From NCBI GenBank assembly GCA_964619065.1, contig CAZUCC010000004.1, positions 1-64,000 of the forward strand: DNA of 64,000 nucleotides, read 5' to 3'. Each line of letters begins with the position of its first letter. Position 1 is the first letter of the stretch. The position numbers and the translations under genes are program-made. Positions 26,580-35,742 of this stretch are shown piece after piece. Source of the stretch: JANXUC01 sp964619065. GTDB taxonomy: Bacteria > Acidobacteriota > Terriglobia > Terriglobales > Acidobacteriaceae. A model generated the notes under the pieces. That model had not been told where the DNA came from. It did not search any database and was given only the letters and a program-made list of their open reading frames with translations.

Positions 26580-28907
26580 TCAAATCAGTCTGCGAACCAC
26601 TTCCATCAGGTTGCCCTGATCGAAACTGCTTTTCACGATGTATGCATCAGCTCCAACATCTACACCACGCTCCCGGTCAGTCCGAGAATCCAGCGCGGTT
26701 ACGAGTACAACGGGCAACTGGGAAAGTTTTTTATCGGCCCGGATCTTTACGGTCAGATCGAAACCGCCCATCCTCGGCATCTCAACATCGGAAACGACCA
26801 GGTCAAAGCTTCCGCTGGCAAGTGCACTCCAGGCTTCTGCGCCGTCGATGGCGGTTTGCACCTTGTACCCAGCGAACTCCAGGATGTTCTTCAGCAGTGT
26901 CCGTGCAGTAATCGAGTCTTCTGCCACCAGGATAGATTTGGGAGCTTCCTCAGCCTGATGCAGCGCCGCGACGCGGGTCATGCTGACTGCCGAGCGCATT
27001 AGGTCCCCGACGTTGAGGACAGGCAACACCTTGCCGGTGCCGAGGACCGTGGCTCCAGCAATATTGCGCACACGCGGAAGCTGTCGCCCCAGACTTTTTA
27101 CCAAAACCTCCTGCTCCTCGAGGATTTCGTCAACCAGAAATCCTATCTGCTCGCCTGCCCAGGCAAGAACAAGCACAGGCACTTTGTGCTTTGGATCGGC
27201 TTCCGTGTTTCGTTGAGGAATTTCCAGGACATCACTGAGACGGACGGCCGAGGCGACGTGTCCATTGATCTGAATGGTCTCCCGGTTCTCGGCGCTTTTG
27301 ATTTCGTCACGGCTCACCCGGAGCGCTCTTTGCACATAGCGGGTCGGCAGCACAAACAGATTTTCGCCCACACGAACCAGAACCCCCCGGAATCTGGCTA
27401 GAGTCAGAGGCAGAAAGAGGCGAAAGGTCGTTCCCTTCCCCCGTTGGGTTTCGACCGCCACCGATCCTCCAACTTTTTCGGCTTTTTCTCTCACAATTGC
27501 CAGCCCAAGCCCCCGGCCCGAAACTTCCGTGATCATCGAACTGGTGGAGACTCCGGATTTAAAGATGAGGGCTGCGCTTTGCTGCTCGTCGATTTTCTGA
27601 GCGTCCTCGAGTGAGATAGACGCGAGCTTGACGGCAGCGGCCCGCACCTTCTGAACATCAATGCCGCTTCCATCGTCGGAGACGACGATTTCGACCTTAT
27701 CAGCAGTCCTGGGAGAAATCGCAATACTAATGGACGCCCGCTGAGGTTTACCCAGTTCATCACGCTGCTTCGAGGTCTCAATGCCGTGATCGATGCAGTT
27801 CCGCACCAGATGGACCAAGGGATCTTTCATTTCTTCCAAAATCCGGCGATCGATTTCGATCTCACCCCCCACGATCGTCAGTTCCGCATCCTTGCCACAA
27901 TCTCGGCAGAGGTCACGCACCAGCTTGGGGAAAAATTCCAGGAGCGCGGAAAATGGAAGCATCGACACCTGTTTCATGTCTTCCACTAGGTCATCTACTC
28001 TTCGGTCGAGTGTCCGGCGGTCGTATTCAAGACGTTTGGCCAGAGTCGCAAGTTTGTTTTGAACTGAACGCAACGCATTCTCATTCCGGTCGAGAAAGGC
28101 GGAAACCTTGGCGATTTGAGACTTGGCAACTGTTTGTCCGTTCGAAGACCGAGCCTGTCCGTTGGACCGATGCTCTCCGTTAAAAAACAACGGCAATGCA
28201 TGGGCTAGCGGACGCACTTTTCTCCACTCTGTTTCCCATAAAATCAGCGCCTGGCTGATTTCCCGTAACTCCGTTACGCGCTGTGCGGCTGTCGCTTTGG
28301 CTGGGATTAGTTCTTCCGTCTGGCGAAGAAGCGCGTCGAGTTTGGATGCCGGCACTCTTAGGGTCTCGGAGAGTCCTTGCTTTTGCTCCGGGAAGCGTCC
28401 TGGAGCGGGAGTATTCTCGGAAGGTGGGCGAAGTCCCGATGGCAGCGACATCAAGCTTTGCACGGATGGCACGGTCGGCGGCTTCCTCTGCGGGAGATTT
28501 CGATCGGCTGGTTCGGAAAGGAATGATTGGCGAAGAGTCCGCGATTCATCTTTCCGCGTTGTGTCTTCACCGTCAGCTGAGAGCAGCGCGTTCAGGCCAT
28601 CCACAATTTGGTGAAGCTGATCAAAAAGTTCTGGTGAGAGGGCCATCTCCTGAGCCTTGAGCCGCGCAAACAAGCTTTCCAGGGATTGGCAAGTGCCTTC
28701 GACTTTGACCAGATTGACGACGCGCGCCGCGCCCTTCAAGCTGTGCGCTTCCCGAAATACACTCTCGATCAGTTCCCCCTGTTTTTCCGGCGAGGATGTT
28801 CTTTCCAGCTCGATCAGGCCCGAAGAAATGGCATGAATATGCTCTTCCGCCTCCACCTTGAAGGTTGCGAAAAGCTTTTGGAGAAGTTCTTTGTCCTTAG
28901 GTCCCAT
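26580..28907 (-). CDS. cheA: CheA-type hybrid kinase with C-terminal receiver (WspE-like)
   Basis: A 775-residue histidine kinase. The Hpt domain (1-110) has phospho-His55 (FREAHSLKGAARVV). A linker of about 270 residues has no recognisable P2 domain. The ATPase domain (about 330-500) has HLVRNCIDHGIE, SDDGSGID and GRGLGLAIV. A CheW-like regulatory domain (about 505-640) begins RFRGVLVRVGENLFVLPTRY. The C-terminal receiver (about 655-775) has its Asp in LVVSDVEMPRMGG. CheA fused to a receiver is typical of alternative-function (Wsp/Frz-like) arrays, where the receiver may act as a phosphate sink or modulator. Encoded between the MCP pair and cheB in one operon. Confidence 0.92.
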   Translation of the reverse strand: MGPKDKELLQKLFATFKVEAEEHIHAISSGLIELERTSSPEKQGELIESVFREAHSLKGAARVVNLVKVEGTCQSLESLFARLKAQEMALSPELFDQLHQIVDGLNALLSADGEDTTRKDESRTLRQSFLSEPADRNLPQRKPPTVPSVQSLMSLPSGLRPPSENTPAPGRFPEQKQGLSETLRVPASKLDALLRQTEELIPAKATAAQRVTELREISQALILWETEWRKVRPLAHALPLFFNGEHRSNGQARSSNGQTVAKSQIAKVSAFLDRNENALRSVQNKLATLAKRLEYDRRTLDRRVDDLVEDMKQVSMLPFSALLEFFPKLVRDLCRDCGKDAELTIVGGEIEIDRRILEEMKDPLVHLVRNCIDHGIETSKQRDELGKPQRASISIAISPRTADKVEIVVSDDGSGIDVQKVRAAAVKLASISLEDAQKIDEQQSAALIFKSGVSTSSMITEVSGRGLGLAIVREKAEKVGGSVAVETQRGKGTTFRLFLPLTLARFRGVLVRVGENLFVLPTRYVQRALRVSRDEIKSAENRETIQINGHVASAVRLSDVLEIPQRNTEADPKHKVPVLVLAWAGEQIGFLVDEILEEQEVLVKSLGRQLPRVRNIAGATVLGTGKVLPVLNVGDLMRSAVSMTRVAALHQAEEAPKSILVAEDSITARTLLKNILEFAGYKVQTAIDGAEAWSALASGSFDLVVSDVEMPRMGGFDLTVKIRADKKLSQLPVVLVTALDSRTDRERGVDVGADAYIVKSSFDQGNLMEVVRRLI

Positions 28908-28915
28908 TTCATCTC

Positions 28916-30790
28916 TTAAAAAGTATTGGCTGCCATGCCGCGATCTTTAACTTTGTAAAGGGCCACAAGTCCTTCTAGTTTTCTTCCTAACTCGCCAATG
29001 TTCTTCGCCGCCATCTCGGTCTGTTTGGTGCTGGCCACGTTTTGTGCGCTGGCACTCTTGATGTTCTCCATCGCCTGCGCTACCTGATCCATGCCCGCCA
29101 TCTGTTGCTGGCTGGAAGCGGCAATCTGCGTAGCCGCCTGCGCGGTCTCCATGATACTTTCGGCAAGTTTCTGCACCGATTCTCCGGCCTGGGCGGACTG
29201 TTTCACTCCGGCATCGACGGCTTTGCTGCCTTGCTCGGTTACCATTACCGCCGCATTGGTCGCTTTCTGAATGTCATTCAAAATGTTTCGTACCTGATAG
29301 GTGGCTTGCTTTGACTGCTCCGCCAGATTTCGCACCTCCTGCGCCACCACGGCGAAGCCCTTCCCCTGCTCGCCCGCTTTGGCTGCCTCGATGGAAGCGT
29401 TGACTGCCAGCAAATTGGATTGCTCGGCAAGATCGTTTACGGTGAGCATGATTTCCCCTATGGCTTGACCCTGTTCGCTCAGCCGGACGACACTTTCGGC
29501 TATGGATTCCATCTGCTGGCGAATCTGTTTCATAGCTTCAATGGATTCTGCAACCGACCTCTTTCCATTTTCAGAAACCTGGGCCGCTCTCTGAGCGCTT
29601 TCAGAAACAAATTTCGCTTTCTGGGTAGAGAGTTGGGCCGTCTGTTTGACTTCTTGCACAGTGGTGGTGGTCTCAGTAACTGCCGTTGCGGTCTCAGTCG
29701 CGGCAGCAGCCACCTGGGTGGTGGTAGCGACGATTTGTTGGGCGGAAGAAGAGAGAACACCGATCGATTCCTGCATTTCTCCGGTAACCCGCCGCAGCTT
29801 CTCCACCATGAGGACAAAGGATTTTCCCAGGATGTCCTTGTCCGATTTCGGCTTCACCTCGACGGTAAGATCGCCATTGGAGATGCGCTCAGCCACCTGC
29901 GCAATTTCTCCTAAAGAGACCGTCATTTGTGTAAAAGCTTTTCCCACCACGTCCTTGTCGGACTTCGGTTTTACAGCGGCCGTGAGATCCCCGGTGGAGA
30001 TTTGTGCAGCGATTTGGGCCATTTGTCCGAGTGAACTCATCATTTCCATGAAACTCTCTGTTAGAATCCCCACTTCGTCGCTTCGGGAATCAGAAGACAG
30101 CTCTACCGACAAGTCTCCCGCCGCGATCTTGCGCGCCGCTTCGGAAACTTTGCCGAGCGGGGTGGCAATATTTCGCGATAGCAATACGCCGGCCAGGCAG
30201 AGCAGCACGCACGAACCTAGGCTTCCCAGCATGATGGTCAGATTGGTGCGGCGCGCGCGGTCCTTTTCCTCAATGGAACGCTTCGCCAACAGTGCAGCCT
30301 CTTCACTCTGCATGTCACGGACTAACTTCCGGATGGCGTCCATTAGATTCTTGCCTTTATCGGAGACGACGAACTGGGCGGCGGCCGCAAAGCCTTTCTG
30401 TTTCCGCAGCTCGATGGTTTCCTGTAACACAGAAAATTTGCTGGCGACCAGGGGCTCGATGGCGCCAATCCGTTGCTGCTGGCTTGGGTTATCGGACGTC
30501 AGCTCCCGCACCTGCGCCAGCTCCCGATAAGCCAGATCGCGCGCGCCTTGATAGGGTTCGAGATAGCGCACTTCGCCGGTGATGAGGTAACCCCGTTGGC
30601 CGGTCTCGGCGTCCTTCAAAGTGGAAAGGAAATCACTAAGTTCGGTCAGCACTTGTTGCGTATGCCGCACCCACTCGGCGGAGTCGATGAGCTTGGCAGT
30701 ACTGTCACGAGACACGAGGCCGACGATGATCAGCGCCGCCAAGGCAAGGCTAAAGGCACTGGCAATCTTGTTCCCAATCGACCATTTCAT
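28916..30790 (-). CDS. Methyl-accepting chemotaxis protein with CHASE3 and three HAMP-like units
   Basis: A 624-residue receptor with two membrane segments (about 10-30 and 185-205). The external part between them carries the CHASE3 pattern (SDFLSTLKDAETGQRGYLIT). Then come three successive HAMP-like units, each with the repeated words GDL and EV/VVGK, and an MCP signalling domain with the CheA/CheW contact tip EAAKAGEQGKGFAVVAQEVR. The ATG at 30790 has AGGAGATTC just upstream. It is a tandem paralogue of the next MCP (30814-32574), differing mainly by one additional HAMP unit of about 43 residues. It may sense surface contact or envelope state, as WspA does, but the ligand is unknown. Confidence 0.9.
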   Translation of the reverse strand: MKWSIGNKIASAFSLALAALIIVGLVSRDSTAKLIDSAEWVRHTQQVLTELSDFLSTLKDAETGQRGYLITGEVRYLEPYQGARDLAYRELAQVRELTSDNPSQQQRIGAIEPLVASKFSVLQETIELRKQKGFAAAAQFVVSDKGKNLMDAIRKLVRDMQSEEAALLAKRSIEEKDRARRTNLTIMLGSLGSCVLLCLAGVLLSRNIATPLGKVSEAARKIAAGDLSVELSSDSRSDEVGILTESFMEMMSSLGQMAQIAAQISTGDLTAAVKPKSDKDVVGKAFTQMTVSLGEIAQVAERISNGDLTVEVKPKSDKDILGKSFVLMVEKLRRVTGEMQESIGVLSSSAQQIVATTTQVAAAATETATAVTETTTTVQEVKQTAQLSTQKAKFVSESAQRAAQVSENGKRSVAESIEAMKQIRQQMESIAESVVRLSEQGQAIGEIMLTVNDLAEQSNLLAVNASIEAAKAGEQGKGFAVVAQEVRNLAEQSKQATYQVRNILNDIQKATNAAVMVTEQGSKAVDAGVKQSAQAGESVQKLAESIMETAQAATQIAASSQQQMAGMDQVAQAMENIKSASAQNVASTKQTEMAAKNIGELGRKLEGLVALYKVKDRGMAANTF

Positions 30791-30813
30791 GAATCTCCTT
30801 TCCGGGCAGCTCC

Positions 30814-32574
30814 TTATTTAGAAGCCGAGGCTGCCATGCTCCGCTCGTTGACCTTGTACATGGCCACCAGTTCTGTGAGCTTTTGTCCTAATTCCTGAAT
30901 GTTCCTTGCCGCCACCTCCGTCTGTTTGGTGCTGGCCACATTTTGCGCGCTCGCCGCTTTAATGTTCTCCATCGCCTGCACCACTTGGTCCATGCCGGCC
31001 ATCTGCTGCTGGCTCGAAGCGGCAATTTGGGTAGCCGCCTGCGCGGCTTCCGCGATACTCTCGCCGAGTTTCTGCACCGACTCTCCAGCCTGGACCGATT
31101 GCTTTACACCGCCCTCCACCGCTTTGCTGCCTTGCTCAGTCACCATCACGGCAGCGTTGGTGGCTTTTTGAATGTCGTGCAGGATGCTTCGAACCTGAAT
31201 CGTGGCTTGCTTCGATTGCTCGGCCAGATTTCGCACTTCTTGCGCGACCACGGCAAAACCTTTGCCCTGCTCGCCTGCTTTGGCCGCTTCGATGGAGGCA
31301 TTCACCGCGAGAAGATTCGATTGTTCGGCAAGATCGTTAACGGAAAGCATGATTTCCCCGATCGTCTGGCCTTGCTCGCTTAAGCGGACAATGCTTTCGG
31401 CGATCGATTCCATCTGCTCCCGGATTTGTTTCATCGCTTCCATGGAGTCTGCAGCTGACTTTTTTCCACTTTCTGAGACGTGGGTTGCTCTCTGAGCGCT
31501 CTCCGCCACGAATTTTGCTTTCTGCGTAGCGAGCTGCGCCGTTTGCTTGACTTCTTCGATGGTGGTTGTCGTTTCAGCGACCGCAGTGGCGGTCTCTGTC
31601 GCGGCGGAGGCGACTTGCGTGGTGGTGGCGACGATCTGCTGCGCGGAAGAAGAGAGAATTCCAATGGACTCCTGCATTTCGCCCGTAACTCGGCGAAGCT
31701 TCTGCACCATGACGACAAAAGCCTTGCCTAAAACGTCCTTGTCGGACTTAGGTTTCACCTCGACGGTCAGATCGCCGTCCGAAATTTGCTCGGCCACTTT
31801 CGCCATTTGCCCCAGTGATCCCGCCATTTCTGTAAAAGCCACAGCCAAAACCCCGACCTCATCCTGCCGCCCGTTGGAAATTATCCCCACCGACAAATCT
31901 CCGGAAGCAATCTTCTGTGCTGCCGCCGAAACTTCGCCGAGAGGAACGGCGATATTTCGCGCAAGAAATACGCCCGCCAGACCAAGGAATACAAAGGAAC
32001 ACAGACTTCCTGCGATGATGGTCGCCTCGGTACGGTGGGCCCGGTCTTTCTCCTCTGCCGAGCGCTTGGCCAATAGCTGGATCTCTTCTTCCTGCATTTC
32101 AGCCGCCAGCTTTCGGATGGAATCCATGAGATTCTTGCCCTTATCCGTGAGGATCTCTTGCGCTGCCGAAGGGAAACCTTTGGCTTTCCTTAAATCAATA
32201 ATCAATTGCATCTCGGTAAACTTGCTTACAATCAAGGGCCCCAGGTCCGCAAGCCTCTGCTGCTGAATGGGATTGTCCACCGTCAACTGCCGCAGGTGCT
32301 TGAGTTTCTGGTCGACGAGCTCGTGCGCGTTCCGATACGGCTCCAGATAGCGCTCTTCGCCGGTGATGACATAACCGCGCTGCCCGGTTTCGGCATCCTT
32401 CATTTCTGATAACATCGTGTCGAGTCCGTTGAGTACTTCATGGGTGTGCCGCACCCAATCGGCGGAGTCTATGAGCTTGGTTGTACTGTTGTAGGAAACC
32501 ACTCCGACAATCATGAGCACAGCCAAAGCCAGCCCGAACCCGCTCCCGATCTTTTTCCCGATCGACCATCTCAT
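30814..32574 (-). CDS. Methyl-accepting chemotaxis protein with CHASE3 and two HAMP-like units
   Basis: A 586-residue receptor starting MRWSIGKKIGSGFGLALAVL. The ATG at 32574 is chosen over a start at 32607 because AGGGGAG lies 8 bases upstream and the N-terminus then matches the neighbouring MCP (MKWSIGNKIASAF). CHASE3 domain in the external loop (MLSEMKDAETGQRGYVITGE), two membrane segments, two HAMP-like units and the MCP signalling tip (AAKAGEQGKGFAVVAQEVRN). Very similar to the downstream MCP along the whole length, so one arose from the other by tandem duplication. The encoded order places both between the WspD-like coupling protein and CheA. Confidence 0.9.
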   Translation of the reverse strand: MRWSIGKKIGSGFGLALAVLMIVGVVSYNSTTKLIDSADWVRHTHEVLNGLDTMLSEMKDAETGQRGYVITGEERYLEPYRNAHELVDQKLKHLRQLTVDNPIQQQRLADLGPLIVSKFTEMQLIIDLRKAKGFPSAAQEILTDKGKNLMDSIRKLAAEMQEEEIQLLAKRSAEEKDRAHRTEATIIAGSLCSFVFLGLAGVFLARNIAVPLGEVSAAAQKIASGDLSVGIISNGRQDEVGVLAVAFTEMAGSLGQMAKVAEQISDGDLTVEVKPKSDKDVLGKAFVVMVQKLRRVTGEMQESIGILSSSAQQIVATTTQVASAATETATAVAETTTTIEEVKQTAQLATQKAKFVAESAQRATHVSESGKKSAADSMEAMKQIREQMESIAESIVRLSEQGQTIGEIMLSVNDLAEQSNLLAVNASIEAAKAGEQGKGFAVVAQEVRNLAEQSKQATIQVRSILHDIQKATNAAVMVTEQGSKAVEGGVKQSVQAGESVQKLGESIAEAAQAATQIAASSQQQMAGMDQVVQAMENIKAASAQNVASTKQTEVAARNIQELGQKLTELVAMYKVNERSMAASASK

Positions 32575-32603
32575 TGCAGCGCTCCCCTTTCCCACCTTGA
32601 GGC

Positions 32604-33293
32604 TCAAGTTGCTGTGTTTCCAGCTTCATCCACCAGGATCGCGTCATCGGAAAGAATCTTGTCCACATCGAGAACCACCAGAGAATCTTTTGTGACTCCC
32701 TTCAGATACTCCGCCCGAATGCCGGTCAGCGTCGGAAGAGCCGTTCGCAGTTCTTCCAGAGCGATGGGCCGCACACCGAGAATGGCGTCGGCCAGAATAC
32801 CGAGTTCCATGTGCTGAGCGTGGACAACGATGACTTTGTTGAGGTCAGTCAGACCCTTTTCCGGCAAATCAAACAGTTTCTTGATGTTGACGATGGAAAG
32901 AATCTGGCCACGTACATTGATCAGCCCCAGTACGAAAGCCGGGGTGCACGGCAATGGCGTGAATTCGCTGAGCGGATAGATTTCGCGAATATGGCTTGAT
33001 TCGATGCCGTAGTGTTCCGGTCCCAGGACAAATTCAACAACCTCCAAGAAGGAGTCTGGGAAAGTTGCGTCGCGTTTGCCTCCCGCAGCCAGCGCTCGTG
33101 CTCTCGTCCGAAAAATTTCCCGCTTGTCTTCGACGCCGGGATTAAGTTTTCTCTTCAGAGCGGCGTGGGAAACATCTAAGCGATGGCGGAGGTCCTCCCA
33201 ATCGAGACTGCTTTTGTGCCGCGTAGCCGGGGTACTTAGGACCGTCGGCTCCGTCGCTGTATTTTCTGCGCTCATAGAACTATCGCTTGCCAT
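32604..33293 (-). CDS. CheW coupling protein with N-terminal extension (WspD-like)
   Basis: A protein of 224-229 residues. A CheW domain covers about 80-225 (VEFVLGPEHYGIESSHIREI; LINVRGQILSIVNIKKLFDL). It is preceded by about 75 residues with a helical TRHKSSLDWEDLRHRLDVSH segment. WspD proteins of Wsp systems have the same N-terminally extended form. It couples receptors to CheA. ATG 33293 would overlap the cheR stop by 14 bases, and ATG 33275 would start just after it; neither has a good ribosome-binding site, so translation is probably coupled to cheR. It lies between cheR and the MCP pair. Confidence 0.87.
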   Translation of the reverse strand: MASDSSMSAENTATEPTVLSTPATRHKSSLDWEDLRHRLDVSHAALKRKLNPGVEDKREIFRTRARALAAGGKRDATFPDSFLEVVEFVLGPEHYGIESSHIREIYPLSEFTPLPCTPAFVLGLINVRGQILSIVNIKKLFDLPEKGLTDLNKVIVVHAQHMELGILADAILGVRPIALEELRTALPTLTGIRAEYLKGVTKDSLVVLDVDKILSDDAILVDEAGNTAT

Positions 33294-34842
33294 AGCGGGT
33301 GGCGTGACCCTTCGATGCCCTTCTCCAGGCAGGCATCCGACCTGGCTCCACGGAAGTGCCTGAACTCGCAATCATTTCTCTCAACCGGCCGGCTGATAAC
33401 CCTTCCGCTTCCTGAACAATGTCTTCCGGCTGGTAGCGGGCCAACATGAGTAAAACATTCTCGAAGTGCTTGGTGGATTCCTTGCGTTTTCCCTGTTTCA
33501 ATGCCAAATTGCCTAAAGCAAAATGACCCAGCATGAATTCCGGTTCCGCATAGATTGCTTGCTTAAGCGCAAGCAGAGCCTCCGGCAGGGAGCCTTGCTC
33601 CTGCAAAATTGTCGCTCGCAGATAGTGGGCACGAGCCGCCATCTTGTCGACCGCAATGGCCTTGTCGCACCAGGCAAGGGCTGCGGCCAGTTTCCCTTGG
33701 TTGGCATAAGTCTGAGCCAGAAGCATGCAGGATGCATGGTCCATGTCGGCTGATGAAAGCTCCGCTAGTATTTGTTCCACGTCCCCATAGCAACCTCGTT
33801 CGTAAAGCGCCAAAGCCTTTCCATACGGGATCACGGCGGACTTTGGGTTCTCCCAATCTGCTACGTGGAGGAGATTCTTCCGGCTCGCTTCGCAAGCTGT
33901 GGTTTGTTTTGGCTTCAGGGTCTCGATGGTCCACTCAGCTAGCGAAACCTCTGGACGGCTGTTGTCAAACACAGGCAAAGCGACCGTTATCGGCGAAGCT
34001 GCGGCAGACTTTCTATAAAGTGTGGCGTCGCCAAAACTGACCGTGGCGAAATCAGAAAACAGTTTCTGAGATGTTTCTGTTGGACTCACGATCAACCAAC
34101 CGCCCTCCGTTAGCGAGCGGTAAAACCGGCGGATGACCTTGCTCATTGCCTCCGGAGTAAAGTACATAAGCACATTCCGGCAGAAGATTACGTCGAAGCT
34201 GTTGGGGCAACTTGTAAGTGGACAATAAGTGTCATCCGCCAGGTTGAGCGGCGCGAAATTCACCATCTTCTTAATGGACGGAGCGATGGCATACCTGCCG
34301 TTATCGATGGCCTCGAAATAGGCCTGTCGAACCCATTGAGGAGTGCCCCGGAAAGACCAATCCGCGTAGGCCCCGGCTGCGGCCTTCTGCAGTGATTTGG
34401 TATTTACATCGGTCGCCAGAATCTCAATGTTCGGTTTCTTGCCGCTCATCAGCTTGGTGAGCACAATTGCGAGGGAGTAAGGCTCTTCACCTGTGGCGCA
34501 ACCCGCGCTCCAAATCCTAATTGGTGGACTCTTGTCCCCACGCGCACAAATCAACTCGGGAATGATGCGCTCTTCGAAGATTTCCAGGCTGCGCTTCTCC
34601 CGAAACAAATAGGTTTCGCCGACGGTCAAATGGCTGACCAGCAATTCCCCCTGAGTTTGCGTTAATGTGGAGGACAGCAATCCCTGGATGTAACGTTCCA
34701 AATCATAGACACATTCCTGTGCGGCAGCACAAATGCGCCGCTCCAAATCGTTCCAGTGATCTCTAGGGAAACTCAGTCCGAAATGGCAGCCGATAAAATC
34801 GCTGAGCTGCAAGAGCAATGCATCGGGGATTTTTGTTGTCAT
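33280..34842 (-). CDS. cheR: CheR methyltransferase with C-terminal TPR repeats (WspC-like)
   Basis: A 520-residue protein. The N-terminal CheR domain (about 1-270) has the SAM-binding motif WSAGCATGEEPYSLA and FDVIFCRNVLMYF. The C-terminal part (about 350-500) contains TPR repeats (MLLAQTYANQGKLAAALAWC, LPEALLALKQAIYAEPEFML). It methylates receptor glutamates using S-adenosylmethionine; CheR-TPR fusions are characteristic of WspC. The start is ATG at 34842, which overlaps the stop of the upstream cheW as ATGA. The same frame stays open to 35337 but that part only mirrors the cheW gene. Confidence 0.92.
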   Translation of the reverse strand: MTTKIPDALLLQLSDFIGCHFGLSFPRDHWNDLERRICAAAQECVYDLERYIQGLLSSTLTQTQGELLVSHLTVGETYLFREKRSLEIFEERIIPELICARGDKSPPIRIWSAGCATGEEPYSLAIVLTKLMSGKKPNIEILATDVNTKSLQKAAAGAYADWSFRGTPQWVRQAYFEAIDNGRYAIAPSIKKMVNFAPLNLADDTYCPLTSCPNSFDVIFCRNVLMYFTPEAMSKVIRRFYRSLTEGGWLIVSPTETSQKLFSDFATVSFGDATLYRKSAAASPITVALPVFDNSRPEVSLAEWTIETLKPKQTTACEASRKNLLHVADWENPKSAVIPYGKALALYERGCYGDVEQILAELSSADMDHASCMLLAQTYANQGKLAAALAWCDKAIAVDKMAARAHYLRATILQEQGSLPEALLALKQAIYAEPEFMLGHFALGNLALKQGKRKESTKHFENVLLMLARYQPEDIVQEAEGLSAGRLREMIASSGTSVEPGRMPAWRRASKGHATRYGKR

Positions 34843-35309
34843 CCTTTGCCTCTTGCCACAGCCGCAGTAAGGAGACCGTCCAGTTGCCGTTCTTCTTTTT
34901 TCGAGAGAACACGCTCCAGGTCGTGGAGGAACAAAATGCCGTCTTCCAGCTTGGCGATGCCCGCCACATATTGCGCACCCGGTATAATTTTCTTCGCCTC
35001 GGTAATCTCTTCTGCCGTCCGCTCCAAAACGCCGGTGACCGCGTTCACCAGAAGAGCGACGCTCCGCGTACCTGTGTCGGCGATGACGAATTGGTCGCTC
35101 AAGCTGGTTTCTGGCTCGGACCAGCCAAAGCGTTTCCGCAGGCTTATGACCGGAACGATTTTTCCTTGCAAGTCGATCACTCCGAGCACAATTTCTGGCG
35201 TCTTCGGTAATGGAGTAACCTCCACCGCGCGCACGACTCTCTCGACCCTCGCCAGTGGAAGAGCGTAATACTGCGTGTCCAGGGTGAAAACAACGAGTTG
35301 ATTCGGCAT
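34839..35309 (-). CDS. cheW: CheW coupling protein (WspB-like)
   Basis: A 156-residue single-domain CheW (LVVFTLDTQYYALPLARVER, LGVIDLQGKIVPVISLRKRF, then DGILFLHDLERVLS). It links receptors to the CheA kinase. AGAAGGGGCG precedes the ATG at 35309. It is the first gene of the eight-gene chemosensory operon and overlaps cheR by 4 bases. Its short charged tail (KKEERQLDGLL) is ordinary. Confidence 0.9.
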   Translation of the reverse strand: MPNQLVVFTLDTQYYALPLARVERVVRAVEVTPLPKTPEIVLGVIDLQGKIVPVISLRKRFGWSEPETSLSDQFVIADTGTRSVALLVNAVTGVLERTAEEITEAKKIIPGAQYVAGIAKLEDGILFLHDLERVLSKKEERQLDGLLTAAVARGKG

Positions 35310-35742
35310 CGCCCCTTCTCACTATTCCGTGCATCACGTGGGCATGGAATGTCGGTCGGACCCGCCCCTCCTAGGGGCTATAGACAGACCAATTCCTAGC
35401 AGGGAATTCCCTTGGACCGGGTTGTCAATACTTGATGCTTTTATCGACATTTGCTTGCCAACCCATTAGAGATCCAAAAGACATGCCTATTCGGGGCCGA
35501 TTAGGCCCGAAAAAGGAAGAAATCCGGAATGGTCCAACCCCACGTGGTCGCAGAGGATGGAGAAAATGCCTTGGGAAACAGCACAAGAAGCGCGGCGTAT
35601 TTCTGAGGCGCATGGCGGTATTGCAAGCTATTGAATCTAGCGGGAGCGCGAGTGATGAATGGAAATGCGTTGCAATCGGGAGTGCTTCGACAGTCCCAAT
35701 TTCATCGACAGCGTCTTGGTTTCCTTCGAGGCTGCAGGAGCC
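35310..35742. promoter_or_regulatory. Region between the chemosensory operon and the AAA/PspA operon
   Basis: About 430 bases. It must hold the promoter of the chemosensory operon and the 3' end signal of the AAA ATPase operon, both on the minus strand. A 10-bp palindrome GGGAATTCCC lies at 35402-35411. A basic plus-strand ORF around 35483-35842 runs into the ATPase gene on the other strand and is not supported. Confidence 0.45.

Noticed and set aside
34839..35337. N-terminal extension of CheR by 165 codons
   Set aside because: This frame only mirrors the cheW gene; the ATGA overlap at 34839-34842 gives the natural CheR start.
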